64,000 bases of DNA from Diplonema japonicum (taxonomy: Eukaryota > Euglenozoa > Diplonemea > Diplonemida > Diplonemidae). This document shows, piece by piece, positions 1-9,410 of the stretch. The translations under genes and the position numbers were made by a program. Below the pieces are notes generated by a model, which saw only the letters and a list, made by a program, of their open reading frames with translations, did not search any database and was not told where the DNA came from. Every line of letters starts with the position of its first letter. The first letter of the stretch is position 1. Location: assembly GCA_964019335.1 (NCBI GenBank), contig OZ025723.1:372001-436000 (forward strand), in the 5' to 3' direction.

Positions 1-527
1 CTTACAAAGTAGAAACCCCTTGGTGCAATTGGCACATAGGAAGGTGGAGTTCTTTATGAGGAGGTACTGAGCCAGGACTAAAGGATGTTTCATACCCTTT
101 CAGTTGGACCTAACTGTCCACGACCTCACCGGCGCAGTACTAAACCCCTTTTGTCGACCTCCACCTTAGCCTGGCCTCTCTGCACGAAGGTGTTGATAGC
201 GAAAAATAATTTCATCGCTATTATTGTTGTTATTCTATTGTCTTTTTACTTCCCTCTCTTGTTCCTCTATGGTTTTTATTTTTCTATGTTTGAAGACCTG
301 TCATGCAAGCCACTTCTGCAAACACCTTGTAAGGTGAACAACTAGCGTGTCACCGAGTTCATCTTCGTTCTGAGCAGGAACCCAATCGCCACCGCAGACC
401 CAGACACGTTCTGTAGAGCTATCCTTAGCTTCGTTCTTATTTTCTTGCTGTCTTCAACCTAGGAAACTGGAATAAGACTGTTTGATTCATCTCGTGCTTA
501 AAGCTATCCTCAACATACACAATAAAG
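1..527. other. Non-coding lead region, possible 3' end of an upstream gene
   Basis: No convincing gene lies here. One + frame is open from base 2 to a TGA ending near 71 and could be the last residues of a gene lying mostly outside the window, but it is too short to support. An 86-codon frame at 85-345 has T-rich, hydrophobic composition and poor third-position GC, unlike the real genes, so I do not call it. The stretch just before 528 probably carries the leader-addition site of the next gene. Confidence 0.3.
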
Positions 528-1313
528 ATGTCGCCTGCCAAGGTCTCTGTGATGCTGTCCATGGTTGCCATCTCTACCACTATGGGTCATGCGTGCGATC
601 AGTGGGTGGAAGTACCCTCTGAATGTGCGAAGCAGGCAGGGTGCGTGGTGGCACCTGATGGGATGGACTGCATCCCTGCCGACGACTGGGCCACTGTATG
701 GCTGCAGCACCCGTTGATGTCAGAAGAGGGTGAGCCGAACTTCCAGCCAGCTGACACCAGAATCCCTGGTATCTCTGTTGACAAAAAGACTGGTGGCGCA
801 GACTTCTTTGTCGGTTTTGGGAACTTTTTGGAGAAGATCCCTGAGTTCCTGGGGGAGACACACTTCCACGCTGTTGCAGAGATTCAAAAGGATGGTGGCC
901 TGAAGTTCGAATGCCCTAAGAAGAAGGAGGCTGGTTCCTGTGACTTCTTCGTTGCTGTCTTCTCGTGTGCCCCGTGCAGCGAGAAGGTGAATGGGGGGCT
1001 CCCTCAGATCCTGACTGTGACGAAGGGGTGGGAGGCAAGGTCCTGCGCACCTGTGATGATGAGCCGTGGCAGTGATGACGAGTACAAGATGACGATCTTC
1101 AGGGTGAGGGTGGCCAACGGACACTTCGTTGAGTCCCCCAGGTTCCTGAGGCACGCTAGGTCCATTGCTGTCTTCTCTTCGATGAAGGAGACCGGTTTCT
1201 GCCCTGTTCCCCAGAGGACTGTGGGCCCCTTCCCCTCGGGCAAGAAGTGCGGCCCCAAGTGCCCCTTCGAGGAGCTTGAGGAGGGCATCATCGAGTTCCC
1301 CATCGTGAACTGA
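528..1313 (+). CDS. Secreted cysteine-rich protein of unknown function
   Basis: A 261-residue protein. The first ~22 residues (hydrophobic stretch ending near MGHA, then Cys) look like a cleavable signal peptide, so the product is probably secreted or in the endomembrane system. The mature part has about 12 cysteines, including a C-P-x2-K-K cluster in the middle, an F-S-C-A-P-C motif and paired cysteines near the C-terminus, which suggests disulfides. No transmembrane segment follows the signal. I do not recognise the family. Third codon positions are strongly G/C as in the neighbours, which supports it as a real gene. The start is the first ATG after A-rich DNA. Confidence 0.75.
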   Translation: MSPAKVSVMLSMVAISTTMGHACDQWVEVPSECAKQAGCVVAPDGMDCIPADDWATVWLQHPLMSEEGEPNFQPADTRIPGISVDKKTGGADFFVGFGNFLEKIPEFLGETHFHAVAEIQKDGGLKFECPKKKEAGSCDFFVAVFSCAPCSEKVNGGLPQILTVTKGWEARSCAPVMMSRGSDDEYKMTIFRVRVANGHFVESPRFLRHARSIAVFSSMKETGFCPVPQRTVGPFPSGKKCGPKCPFEELEEGIIEFPIVN

Positions 1314-1610
1314 CAAGAAGACCTCCTTAGCGATCTTAGCAAGAAGGCAGCCCAAGTGCACTTAAGAACAGCCTGTGCTTCGATGTAATGCAATTCAGTT
1401 CACCCGTTCAATTAATTTGTAGATAAACCCTTGACGCTAGGCTTGGCACTGGTGTTCCCCGCGTGCCTTGCAGGAGGCAGGCGGGATTTCGTGCAATTTA
1501 TACGACACCAGAGCCACTTCAAGGTACGATACATGGAACAAGCGTAGTTTTGTTTCACCATCTTATTTCCTTCCTCTTCCTTCCTCTTGTTTTCTCTCTC
1601 GTTCGAGTTG

Positions 1611-1626
1611 TTATGTTTGAATTCAG
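1611..1626 (+). promoter_or_regulatory. Putative trans-splice acceptor for the 1641 gene
   Basis: A pyrimidine-rich stretch ends in TTCAG at 1626, 14 nt before the ATG. There is no earlier coding sequence in frame to explain it as a cis acceptor. Confidence 0.4.
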
Positions 1627-1640
1627 TTCTTTCACGGTCC

Positions 1641-4600
1641 ATGCTGCACCACAGGCTCATGGCGATGATGGAGGTGTCGCAAACAGCGGCACCGCACACG
1701 ATGAGCGCCGAGATGAAGGAGACGATGGAACAAAACAAGGCGAGGCTTGCGTTGGGAAGGCAGCTAGTGATATTAAGGAAGCGGATGTTGATCGTGGAGG
1801 AGAGCGTGCGTGGTGTGGTCGAGGGGCGGTGTCAGGACGAACTTTCTCAACTGCACAAGGTGTACGAAAAAGAGTGGGAAGCCACCGCTGCAGGGACAGG
1901 GGAACTGTCCTCCCTGAAATGCATCAAAGAGGCAAGGACGCGACGATGGCAAGGCAAGGAGAAACTACTGAAACAACGAGACAGGGCGATGAACGGAATA
2001 GAAGCCACGAAGAACGACGAGATCAGAGAGCTGAACAGGAGAAACCAAGAAGAGCTAGACACCTTATGCAACCAGCAAGAGGACGATGTGCGAGACCTTC
2101 CCGAGGGCGAGGGGTGGAAGCTCAGGGATGCATTCCTCAAGCACACAAGACTTCTAAAAGCACACCATATGCGGTCTGTGGCCGAGGTTGACAAGAAATA
2201 CGGGGCTCTTGTCAAGATAGAGAACATCAAGTGGTCCAATGTTCTAGTAGAATACTCTATACGCGCGGATGGGTTCGAAACCTTCAACGCCCTTTTGTGT
2301 TCCGAAGAGAGAGAACGTGGTCATGGCGTACCTTGGCGGCGCAAATGGTGGGGGACTGAGCCTGACCACATCGAAGTTGGATCGGTGCAAAGCGGCACCA
2401 ACAATACAAGCTACACCTTCGACATATCTGGCATAGGCATTGAAGGAGAGGAAGCAAGAGCCTGGTGCTTGGGCGTGTCGTGGTTCCACAACATTTTCAA
2501 ATGTCTTGAACAATCGAACAACTTGACAAAGGAGTGCGTTGCCTGGCAACTCGGTCTTTGGAAGTGGCAGCACGAGGAACTGAAAGGCATCCAACGCAAG
2601 GAACTGAAGAGGGTGGAACACACATTGCGTTCAAGCATCACCACCACCGAAGGCACAAATAAAACGCGGAGGGAGATCCTACGGTTTCTGTACTGCGACG
2701 AAGAGATGCTGCGCGTAGTGCTCGATGAGCATGAGACCCGTGTACACACCCTGCTGAAAAGGGAGGAGATCGAAATCAGCTGCTCTCTGTGGAAGTGGCT
2801 TGGCATCCGATGGATCTTACGAAAGGACATTGAAACCTCTGATGTGAACACCAGATATCAGTTTCACGAAGCAGAAGACCGCAGCTGGGTATCGCACTGT
2901 GAGGATCATGCTTCTACATTGTGGTTCATTGAAAAGTGGTACGATCACAGAAGAGTGAAAAAACTCGAAATCGAGCTACAAGAAGAAGAGCAAAGGAGGC
3001 TGTTCCAATTGAAGTGGGACATCCCTGTATGTGTCATCTTCCCTGAGGGCTTGCAGAGAGTGGTGATGTACCACGACCAAGAAACCACTCTCAAATCTTA
3101 TATGTCACTCTTCGATGAGATTCGAAGGTGGTTGGAGAGGAAATGGCTTGCCTTCAAAGCCTTCTCCGAAAGTCTCAGCTTGGAATACGACCTCCTGACG
3201 GACACCTTGATGGAAGCGGAAGACATCCTAAGGTTGGCCATGGCTCATGACAGGTGGTTGGGCGTGCGAGCCATCAAGCGAAAGGCTGCCGAAATCGAGG
3301 AAGCATTTTACCGCTGTCCTGTGGTGGAGGAAATGGAGCGGTTCCTCATCATTTCTGAACAGCGGCACACCAAAACCATTGTCCTGAGTGAGTACTGGCA
3401 AGGGAAGCATTCAATTGAACGGAAGGCCCTTGAGGATGTCGAAGAGTTCATCCGCTGTCAGAACGATGACGTAGAGCGTGCTGGAGTGGTATGCGAGGAA
3501 CACTTACTGTGGGGGAATGTCAACGAATCGTACCTCAATGGCCTGCATGTTATCGAGAGGTGTGCCCTTCAGGATGTTGAGGGAATCTTTAGGTGGCAAC
3601 TGTCTATGGAAGCAGAAGGATTCGCTACCAAAGCCGAAGAGTGGGCCACGTGGCGGCTGCTCATGCTCGCAGAGCTTGCTGAAAAACACAGAATCCAGCG
3701 TTATGCCTTTGAACGTGCAGAGATCGTAGTGCAATGGCAGCACGTGGAAGAGGCTTGGGAGCGGGCCCTCCTCGCTCTCTACGGGGAGTACCAACAGCGC
3801 TCATATGCTGTCTGTCTCTTCGTCGAGCATCACCACGCCATCGAGAGGAATGCCCTTTGTGATGTGGAGGCCTTTGTCAGAGCACAGCTTTGCAATGAAG
3901 GCTACGCACGGCATTGCCTCAACACAGAGTGGAGGCATCTCTTCGTCGAGCACATGGATGAGTTCTGGCAGATAAAGCACGACATCCAGAAGAAGGAGTT
4001 CACACGGACCTACCTGATAGCCCGCCTCCCTGTAGAAGAGACAATGGTGAGGGAGCATTATGAGCTGAGGCGAACACTGCAAGCTTTCATCAAGTTTATC
4101 GAGTTCATGTACAAGATGATGGAGATCGAGCGGGCTGCGTTTGAAGACACAGAAGGTGTAGTGAGATGGCAGGGCGAGGCTGAATACACTCGGGGGCTGG
4201 ATGTGGTGGACGCGCTTCAGGAACGGGATCAGCTGACCATTAAGCAGATCCACGAGCTGCATGTCATTGAGAAGCTGGCTGTGGAGGACGTCGAAATGGT
4301 AGTACGATGGCAAGGTACATGCCATGAGCAGTGCGACGTGCTGTGGCTGGAACAGTCCCATGGGTACACCGTGATCTGCAATGAGTACTGGATCACGAAG
4401 CACGCTCTTCAACGGCTGTTGTTGGAGTACAGCGAGGACAGGCATCGAGAGACCTGCATAGAAGACCGTGCACGAGTGATGCAGACACTAGATGAGGAGG
4501 TGGTCTGGTGCTGTGTTGGTGTAGCTTTCCTTGCTGGAAAGCACATTATCGAAAGAAACGCCTTCGCCCTCCACGAGGACTGCCTACGTCAGAAGCTCGA

Positions 4601-6440
4601 GCTCGATATCGAACGGGAAACGATCGAGCTGGAGGAACATGGCAGTGCGAGCTTTCTGTTAGCACTGTTGGCAGAGGCCGTGTACAACGTCCAGCGACGG
4701 GGCATGGCTCACCAGGAAGGGATCGAGCGCTACTGCCATGAACGGTACGAGGAACTAGCAGCGGTTGTGCTGCAAGAAAGACAGGAGCACATACTGGCCA
4801 TGCATACCTTCATGATAGGCATGCACAAAGTCGAGATACGTTTGTTCGAGGAAAATGAAGAAAGAACCCGGTTCAAAAAGGCCGACGCTGCATACGGGAG
4901 GGCAATGGTCGAACTGGAGTCGACATGGGGGTGGCGGGTGGCCGTGGCAAACTTTATCACTGCAATGAGACATGCACAACGTGTAGTTCTAGGGGGCAAC
5001 GAGGCTTGCATGAGGATTCTGGTCGATGAGGGCAGCTGCAGGAGAATATTTCAGTTCGAGAGGGCGATCTCTCTGTGGCACGAATCCTTGCTGTGTCGCA
5101 AAATGCGCTATGAGACTGAGATGGTCGTCCTTCTCAGGATGGAACGCGAGGCCCGTGATTGGCTGAAAGTGCGCCTCCATGGCAAGTGGGAGCAGCTCTA
5201 CGATGCCGTGAAGGGTACCCTGTCCTTCTTCGGGAAGAAGGAAGGCTACCACTCAGCAGAAAGGTCGACATATGAGCTCGACGCTGTGATGGCGCTTGAG
5301 AACATCGAACTTGCCGAGCGCACTGCCCACCACAACATCATCTCCATGCTCAAGACCTCCGTGCGGATGGTTCAAGGAGAGAATATTACGCGTGTGCAAA
5401 TCCTGCAAAGCGAGAAGCGGAACTTCATAGGTGTGGCCTTCGCTGTCAACCTGACAATGACATCAATGCACTTCAGGAACTTCCGCAACCTGCTACAGCG
5501 GGTGGAAGACGAGGAGACAGCCCGCTACAGAGCATGGCGGCAGACGTCACCGAATGGTCTGCTGCGACTCTTCCGTGCGTCGCCACATGGTGTCAAGTCG
5601 GACAGAACACCTCTTCAAGGACTGCGGTATCTAAAGAGCAGCGTGTTCGGAGTGAGACCGCTTCCCGAACCGAAAAGGGTTGTTATAAAGATGAAGCCGA
5701 TCCCAAAGGCGGTGTTCCCAAGCATGCCGGAGTGGGTGAAGCCTGACTCAGACGCGACGATGCCGTCTGCACGAAATGAAGGCCGCAGGGCACATATCAA
5801 AGCAGCACGACAGGCAGCGAGAACGGAAGTTGCAGTGCTTCCGCCATCAGCGCTGAAGCTCAATGTGAACAACAAATGCACAGAGTTCCATGGGGTGGAG
5901 GGCGGGCTCCTGCTCCCGAAGCCCATTGTATTCTTCACCGATACGCACGGCAAGGTTGTGACGTGCAAGGCAGCCTTCACCGCTGACCATGGCGTCATCA
6001 AGGTAGCCTTCTCGGAAGGTGCGCTGTGGGAGCTTTGCGTTGTACCGATGCAGGCAGGCTCTTATGAGATGAAAATCTCAGCGAAGATTGACAGCACACA
6101 GTGCACTGTGCCGGTTCGTGTAGCAGTGACGGAAACCCAGCCAGAGGGCATCAGCAACGGGGCATGGAAGCTGTTCAGACTGCTGCAGGACAGAACCAAA
6201 GACGGCACCCGCGTCGACCAGGCGACCCGGACCATCCTCTCAGGCATGAAGGGCAACTCGCAGTTCGTGCAACTGAAAAAGCACTTCGGCAACCGTCACC
6301 CTTGGCTGCTCGACACTCCCACCACGCTGCCGCCGAGGAGCGCGAATCTAGTGCCCATCCCCACCCACGCCAGACCGAAGCTCAAGTCGAAATCCCCTGA
6401 GAAACGGAAGAACAAACAGCTGCCTCCGTTGAAAAAATGA
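1641..6440 (+). CDS. Giant helical-repeat protein with C-terminal filamin-like domain
   Basis: A 1,599-residue protein with no signal peptide or membrane segment. The N-terminal third is charged coiled coil. From about residue 540 to 1120 a 46-49-residue unit recurs at least 13 times. Its core reads roughly H-x-I-E-R-x-A-L-x-D-V-E-x-F-V-R-W-Q (for example near 3412, 3552, 3841, 4124 and 4264), followed by a Trp/Tyr-rich second helix. Residues ~1405-1505 read as an Ig-like filamin repeat: a D-x-x-G-x-V segment, then A-G-S-Y-E-M-K-I. A basic, Pro-rich tail follows. The start is the first ATG after an AG preceded by pyrimidines; the open frame extends further up but without an ATG. A cytoskeletal scaffold role is inference. 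I do not recognise the whole protein. Confidence 0.8.
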   Translation: MLHHRLMAMMEVSQTAAPHTMSAEMKETMEQNKARLALGRQLVILRKRMLIVEESVRGVVEGRCQDELSQLHKVYEKEWEATAAGTGELSSLKCIKEARTRRWQGKEKLLKQRDRAMNGIEATKNDEIRELNRRNQEELDTLCNQQEDDVRDLPEGEGWKLRDAFLKHTRLLKAHHMRSVAEVDKKYGALVKIENIKWSNVLVEYSIRADGFETFNALLCSEERERGHGVPWRRKWWGTEPDHIEVGSVQSGTNNTSYTFDISGIGIEGEEARAWCLGVSWFHNIFKCLEQSNNLTKECVAWQLGLWKWQHEELKGIQRKELKRVEHTLRSSITTTEGTNKTRREILRFLYCDEEMLRVVLDEHETRVHTLLKREEIEISCSLWKWLGIRWILRKDIETSDVNTRYQFHEAEDRSWVSHCEDHASTLWFIEKWYDHRRVKKLEIELQEEEQRRLFQLKWDIPVCVIFPEGLQRVVMYHDQETTLKSYMSLFDEIRRWLERKWLAFKAFSESLSLEYDLLTDTLMEAEDILRLAMAHDRWLGVRAIKRKAAEIEEAFYRCPVVEEMERFLIISEQRHTKTIVLSEYWQGKHSIERKALEDVEEFIRCQNDDVERAGVVCEEHLLWGNVNESYLNGLHVIERCALQDVEGIFRWQLSMEAEGFATKAEEWATWRLLMLAELAEKHRIQRYAFERAEIVVQWQHVEEAWERALLALYGEYQQRSYAVCLFVEHHHAIERNALCDVEAFVRAQLCNEGYARHCLNTEWRHLFVEHMDEFWQIKHDIQKKEFTRTYLIARLPVEETMVREHYELRRTLQAFIKFIEFMYKMMEIERAAFEDTEGVVRWQGEAEYTRGLDVVDALQERDQLTIKQIHELHVIEKLAVEDVEMVVRWQGTCHEQCDVLWLEQSHGYTVICNEYWITKHALQRLLLEYSEDRHRETCIEDRARVMQTLDEEVVWCCVGVAFLAGKHIIERNAFALHEDCLRQKLELDIERETIELEEHGSASFLLALLAEAVYNVQRRGMAHQEGIERYCHERYEELAAVVLQERQEHILAMHTFMIGMHKVEIRLFEENEERTRFKKADAAYGRAMVELESTWGWRVAVANFITAMRHAQRVVLGGNEACMRILVDEGSCRRIFQFERAISLWHESLLCRKMRYETEMVVLLRMEREARDWLKVRLHGKWEQLYDAVKGTLSFFGKKEGYHSAERSTYELDAVMALENIELAERTAHHNIISMLKTSVRMVQGENITRVQILQSEKRNFIGVAFAVNLTMTSMHFRNFRNLLQRVEDEETARYRAWRQTSPNGLLRLFRASPHGVKSDRTPLQGLRYLKSSVFGVRPLPEPKRVVIKMKPIPKAVFPSMPEWVKPDSDATMPSARNEGRRAHIKAARQAARTEVAVLPPSALKLNVNNKCTEFHGVEGGLLLPKPIVFFTDTHGKVVTCKAAFTADHGVIKVAFSEGALWELCVVPMQAGSYEMKISAKIDSTQCTVPVRVAVTETQPEGISNGAWKLFRLLQDRTKDGTRVDQATRTILSGMKGNSQFVQLKKHFGNRHPWLLDTPTTLPPRSANLVPIPTHARPKLKSKSPEKRKNKQLPPLKK

Positions 6441-6540
6441 CGGGGAAAGACGAGAGGAGACACTTCGTCTCGTTCTTATACTTTATGTTTACCATTCTCT
6501 TTTTTCTTCTTCTGTTTTTTTTTTTTTTTTTTCTTAGCTC

Positions 6541-6791
6541 GAAGGGCTCCATTGGTACACTGGATTGGGTTCCAAGATAACTACATTTGAACTATGGTAT
6601 CTTTTTTTACTTTTTTTTCTTTTTTTTTAGGCTTCTCCAGGAGGCCCATTTTTGCTACCCAGTCCACGCACGGCAAGCTGATGGATTTGAAGGCCGCCTA
6701 CAAGCGGGATCGCATCACACGACTCCGCAAGACGCTCACAGCCACAATCGGGATGAAAGCAATGCTCCAGAAGGGGAGTATTAACAGATAG
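6541..6791 (+). CDS. Small basic protein or orphan exons, start unclear
   Basis: From about 6641 to the TAG at 6789-6791 one frame has clearly G/C-rich third positions (KLMDLKAAYKRDR region), the mark of real coding sequence here; the other open frames do not. The first ATG in this frame is 6681, giving only 36 residues. If 6599-6640 (GTATCT...CTCCAG, 42 nt) is an intron, the frame extends back to an acceptor-like CTTAG near 6538 and reads sensibly (HWYTGLGSK). No start codon is visible for that version. Either a tiny protein or the 3' part of a gene whose first exon I cannot place. Function unknown. Confidence 0.35.
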
Positions 6792-7011
6792 ACCCCCCCC
6801 TCCCATAGGGCGGCCCTCTAGCGGGGGGCTTGTCCTGTACTTTGAGTTTTTTTTCTTCTTCTTTTCTTGTTCTTAGGATGATTTACATCATCGTGTTTTT
6901 TTTTTTTTTTTTTTTCTTCAAGTGGGATTGTCTTTTACTATGAGTTTTTTTTTTTCTTTTTTTTTTTCTCTCTGCCAGCCTTCGCCAGCATTTTAAAAAA
7001 AAAAAAAAAAA
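6792..7011. repeat. Homopolymer-rich intergenic DNA with C-run/G-run pair
   Basis: Directly after the stop at 6791 a run of 8 C (6793-6800) can pair with 6 G (6823-6828). After that come T runs, and a run of 17 A abuts the ATG of the next gene. No gene seen. Confidence 0.5.
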
Positions 7012-7527
7012 ATGTCGCTAAAGGACAGGTGTTTTGAGGGGTGCGAGGTTAGGCGGTTGGAAGGAGAGGACTACGAGAAGGGTTTCTTAGATCTGTTGGG
7101 GCAGCTGACAGAGGTAGGGGTGGTGGGGAAGAGCGACTTTGAGAAGCAGCTTGCGAAGCGTGAGGCAATGGGAATGGTGTCGGTGGTGATCGAGGACGTG
7201 GTGCTGAGAAAGGTCGTGGCGACAGGCAGCATTCTATTTGAGGAGAAGTTCACGCGGTCATGTGGAAAGGTAGGGCACATAGAAGACATCGTAGTGAGCA
7301 AGGACCACAGGGGCGGCAAGCTCGGAGCCAGGATCATGAACGCCCTGCAAGAGATCGCCCTCATGGCTAACTGCTACAAAATTATTCTCGATTGTTCTGA
7401 GGCAAACCAGGCTTTCTATGAGAAACAGGGGTTTATCCGAAAAGAGGTCCAGATGCGATATGATATCTCCAAGAACCTCACCCTTGAGGAGTTCAGGAAA
7501 GGAAATGTGTTCGTGCAGGCAGCGTGA
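7012..7527 (+). CDS. GNA1: Glucosamine 6-phosphate N-acetyltransferase (GNAT family)
   Basis: A 171-residue GNAT-fold enzyme that transfers acetyl from acetyl-CoA to glucosamine 6-phosphate on the way to UDP-GlcNAc. The diagnostic block runs from residue ~90: G-H-I-E-D-I-V-V, then H-R-G-G-K-L-G (the acetyl-CoA pyrophosphate-binding R/Q-x-x-G-x-G/A type loop), then C-Y-K-I-I-L-D-C and A-F-Y-E-K-Q-G-F. This order matches eukaryotic GNA1/GNPNAT1, and the length is normal (about 150-185). No targeting signal is seen, so it is probably cytosolic. The ATG is directly preceded by a run of 17 A. Confidence 0.9.
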   Translation: MSLKDRCFEGCEVRRLEGEDYEKGFLDLLGQLTEVGVVGKSDFEKQLAKREAMGMVSVVIEDVVLRKVVATGSILFEEKFTRSCGKVGHIEDIVVSKDHRGGKLGARIMNALQEIALMANCYKIILDCSEANQAFYEKQGFIRKEVQMRYDISKNLTLEEFRKGNVFVQAA

Positions 7528-8305
7528 ATATAAATTCTTTTTTTTTTTTTTTTTTTTTAATTTTTTATTTTTTCGTTTTGACCTTACTATTTCTTTTTTT
7601 TTTTTTGGGAAACGAAGCGGATAAAAAATGGGTAGGAGTGCTGCGGGATGCATTTTCCGAATTCGTACCCCCCCCCCCCCCCTCCCTATTCCCTTCCCCG
7701 TTAATAAAGGAGTTCGATACTGAAAATAAGTTTGACTGCATCCACTGTGAAATATAGTCGTGTTTTCTTCTTTTTCTTTTTGTGTGACTGATCTTTTTTG
7801 AAAACCTGAGTGGTCTGTTTTTGATTGGAAAAAGAAAAGAAAAAAGAATAGAGAAAAAAAAGAGAAAAGAGATGAAACAAAACTAAACAAAACGAGTAGC
7901 GGAGTGGCACAAAAGAAAAAAAAAGGGGGGTACTCCCCCCCTTTTTTTTATTTGAACGTGTTCTCCCCCTCAAGTCTTCCTCCCCTTCAAAAAAAAAAAA
8001 AGAGACCTTTTTTTTTTCTTTTTTTTTTCTAATTGAAAAAAATAATGAACAGTAAAAGAAAAAAGTATGTTGTAAAGTGAAAAAACTCCCGGACTGACAA
8101 ATATCTAAGTATTTTTCCGCGTCCGGGAGTGTGTCAGGCCTAGCCATCTTTTTTTCCATCCTACCCCCCCTTGGACTGAGTAATTTTGGCCAAAGAAAAG
8201 GTACGGACATTCACTTTACAGTATTTCTTTCCCCTTGAACATTTTTTTAAAAAAAAAAAAGAAAATCTAATTTTTTTCAGGGGGGGGAGGGGAAGGGAAA
8301 AAAAA
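7528..8305. other. Low-complexity intergenic region
   Basis: T, A, C and GA runs dominate. A strong inverted pair lies at 7916-7949: nine A and six G, a TACT loop, seven C and eight T. A pyrimidine tract ending in TTTCAG at 8280 precedes the next gene. Several open frames cross this DNA only because the homopolymers lack stops; none has coding-like composition. Confidence 0.6.
8264..8280 (+). promoter_or_regulatory. Putative trans-splice acceptor for the 8306 gene
   Basis: CTAATTTTTTTCAG ends at 8280. It includes a CTAAT branch-like element directly before the T run, and lies 25 nt before the ATG with no upstream exon. Confidence 0.45.
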
Positions 8306-9241
8306 ATGTCCACAGCAGAGAAATGGCGAATAGGGAAAATAACAATACAAAAGGTGGTCGAGTTCTGCTCGGTGACGAAGGCCGCGTACATCCTCCCAGG
8401 GGCGACGAAGAAGGTCTGCGAGAAGCTCGACTGGCTGCAACCGCATTACATGACAGACAAGTGGGACTTACTGCTATCTGTTCACATGCTTGTCATTGAC
8501 ATAGGCGGCAAACGCATTGCAGTAGACACCTGCGTGGGGAACTGCAAGAAGCGGTCGGTCAAAGCATGGAACAACAGAAACAGCGATTTTTTAAAAGATC
8601 TAACGGCCCTGGGCTACCCCCCAGACACATTCACACATGTCGTCATCACCCATATGCACGACGACCACGTGGGCTGGAACACCACACTGAACACAGCCAC
8701 AGGGGAATGGGTCCCTACCTTCCCCAACGCCCGGTACCTCATTGTCGATAAGGAGTATCAATACTGGAGGAACGAGTACGAGCCGCGTGATGCTGGGCCG
8801 ATGACGCGTGCAATGGATGATATGGAGTTGCTTCGCGACAGCATCCAGCCCATCATGGACCATTGCCAGCTCGACTTGGTACCCGACACTCATGAGGTAG
8901 CTTCGTGTGAGGGCGGCTCGGTACATTTACACCCCACCCCTGGGCACACCCCGGGACACGTTTCTGTCGTGGTGCGATCCGGTTCGCAGCGTGCGTTCAT
9001 AACAGGAGACGCCTTCCACAATCCTGTACAGGTGGCTGTTCCTTCTATCTCTGCTACTCACGTTGACTTCGATTCCAAACAAGCGATAGCCACGCGTTCC
9101 TCGTTGCTGCCCTTCCTTGCCTCGCCCGACTTGTTGGTTATCGGGACGCACTTCGCGACGCCCTCAGCGGGGCGGGTTGTTCGGTCGGGAGGCGGTTACA
9201 TCTTCACCCCATGCGGGACCCCTTGCGGGAACAAGCTCTAA
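8306..9241 (+). CDS. Metallo-beta-lactamase-fold hydrolase
   Basis: A 311-residue protein of the metallo-beta-lactamase superfamily. The zinc motif H-x-H-x-D-H is visible as THMHDDHVGW near residue 115, followed by a later histidine in T-P-G-H-T-P-G-H and an Asp in F-I-T-G-D-A-F-H, then a final G-T-H-F. All usual metal ligands are therefore present and the enzyme should be active. The layout resembles the lactonase/AttM-like and hydroxyacylglutathione hydrolase-like branches; the substrate cannot be told from sequence. No signal peptide. The start is the ATG at 8306 after a short A run; the upstream in-frame extension is homopolymer translation. Confidence 0.85.
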   Translation: MSTAEKWRIGKITIQKVVEFCSVTKAAYILPGATKKVCEKLDWLQPHYMTDKWDLLLSVHMLVIDIGGKRIAVDTCVGNCKKRSVKAWNNRNSDFLKDLTALGYPPDTFTHVVITHMHDDHVGWNTTLNTATGEWVPTFPNARYLIVDKEYQYWRNEYEPRDAGPMTRAMDDMELLRDSIQPIMDHCQLDLVPDTHEVASCEGGSVHLHPTPGHTPGHVSVVVRSGSQRAFITGDAFHNPVQVAVPSISATHVDFDSKQAIATRSSLLPFLASPDLLVIGTHFATPSAGRVVRSGGGYIFTPCGTPCGNKL

Positions 9242-9259
9242 GAAAAGAGGGAATGGGAG

Positions 9260-9293
<34 letters not shown>

Positions 9294-9410
9294 AAATGGT
9301 TATTCTTCTCGTGTGCACTTGCGAGCATCGAACTCTTTTTATTTTATTTTTTGTGTTGGCGTCATGAATTATAAACAATACAGGACATCAAAAAAAAAAA
9401 AAAAAAAAAA

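Noticed and set aside
85-345. 86-codon open frame near the start
   Set aside because: Hydrophobic T-rich translation with poor third-position GC and no family; likely chance.
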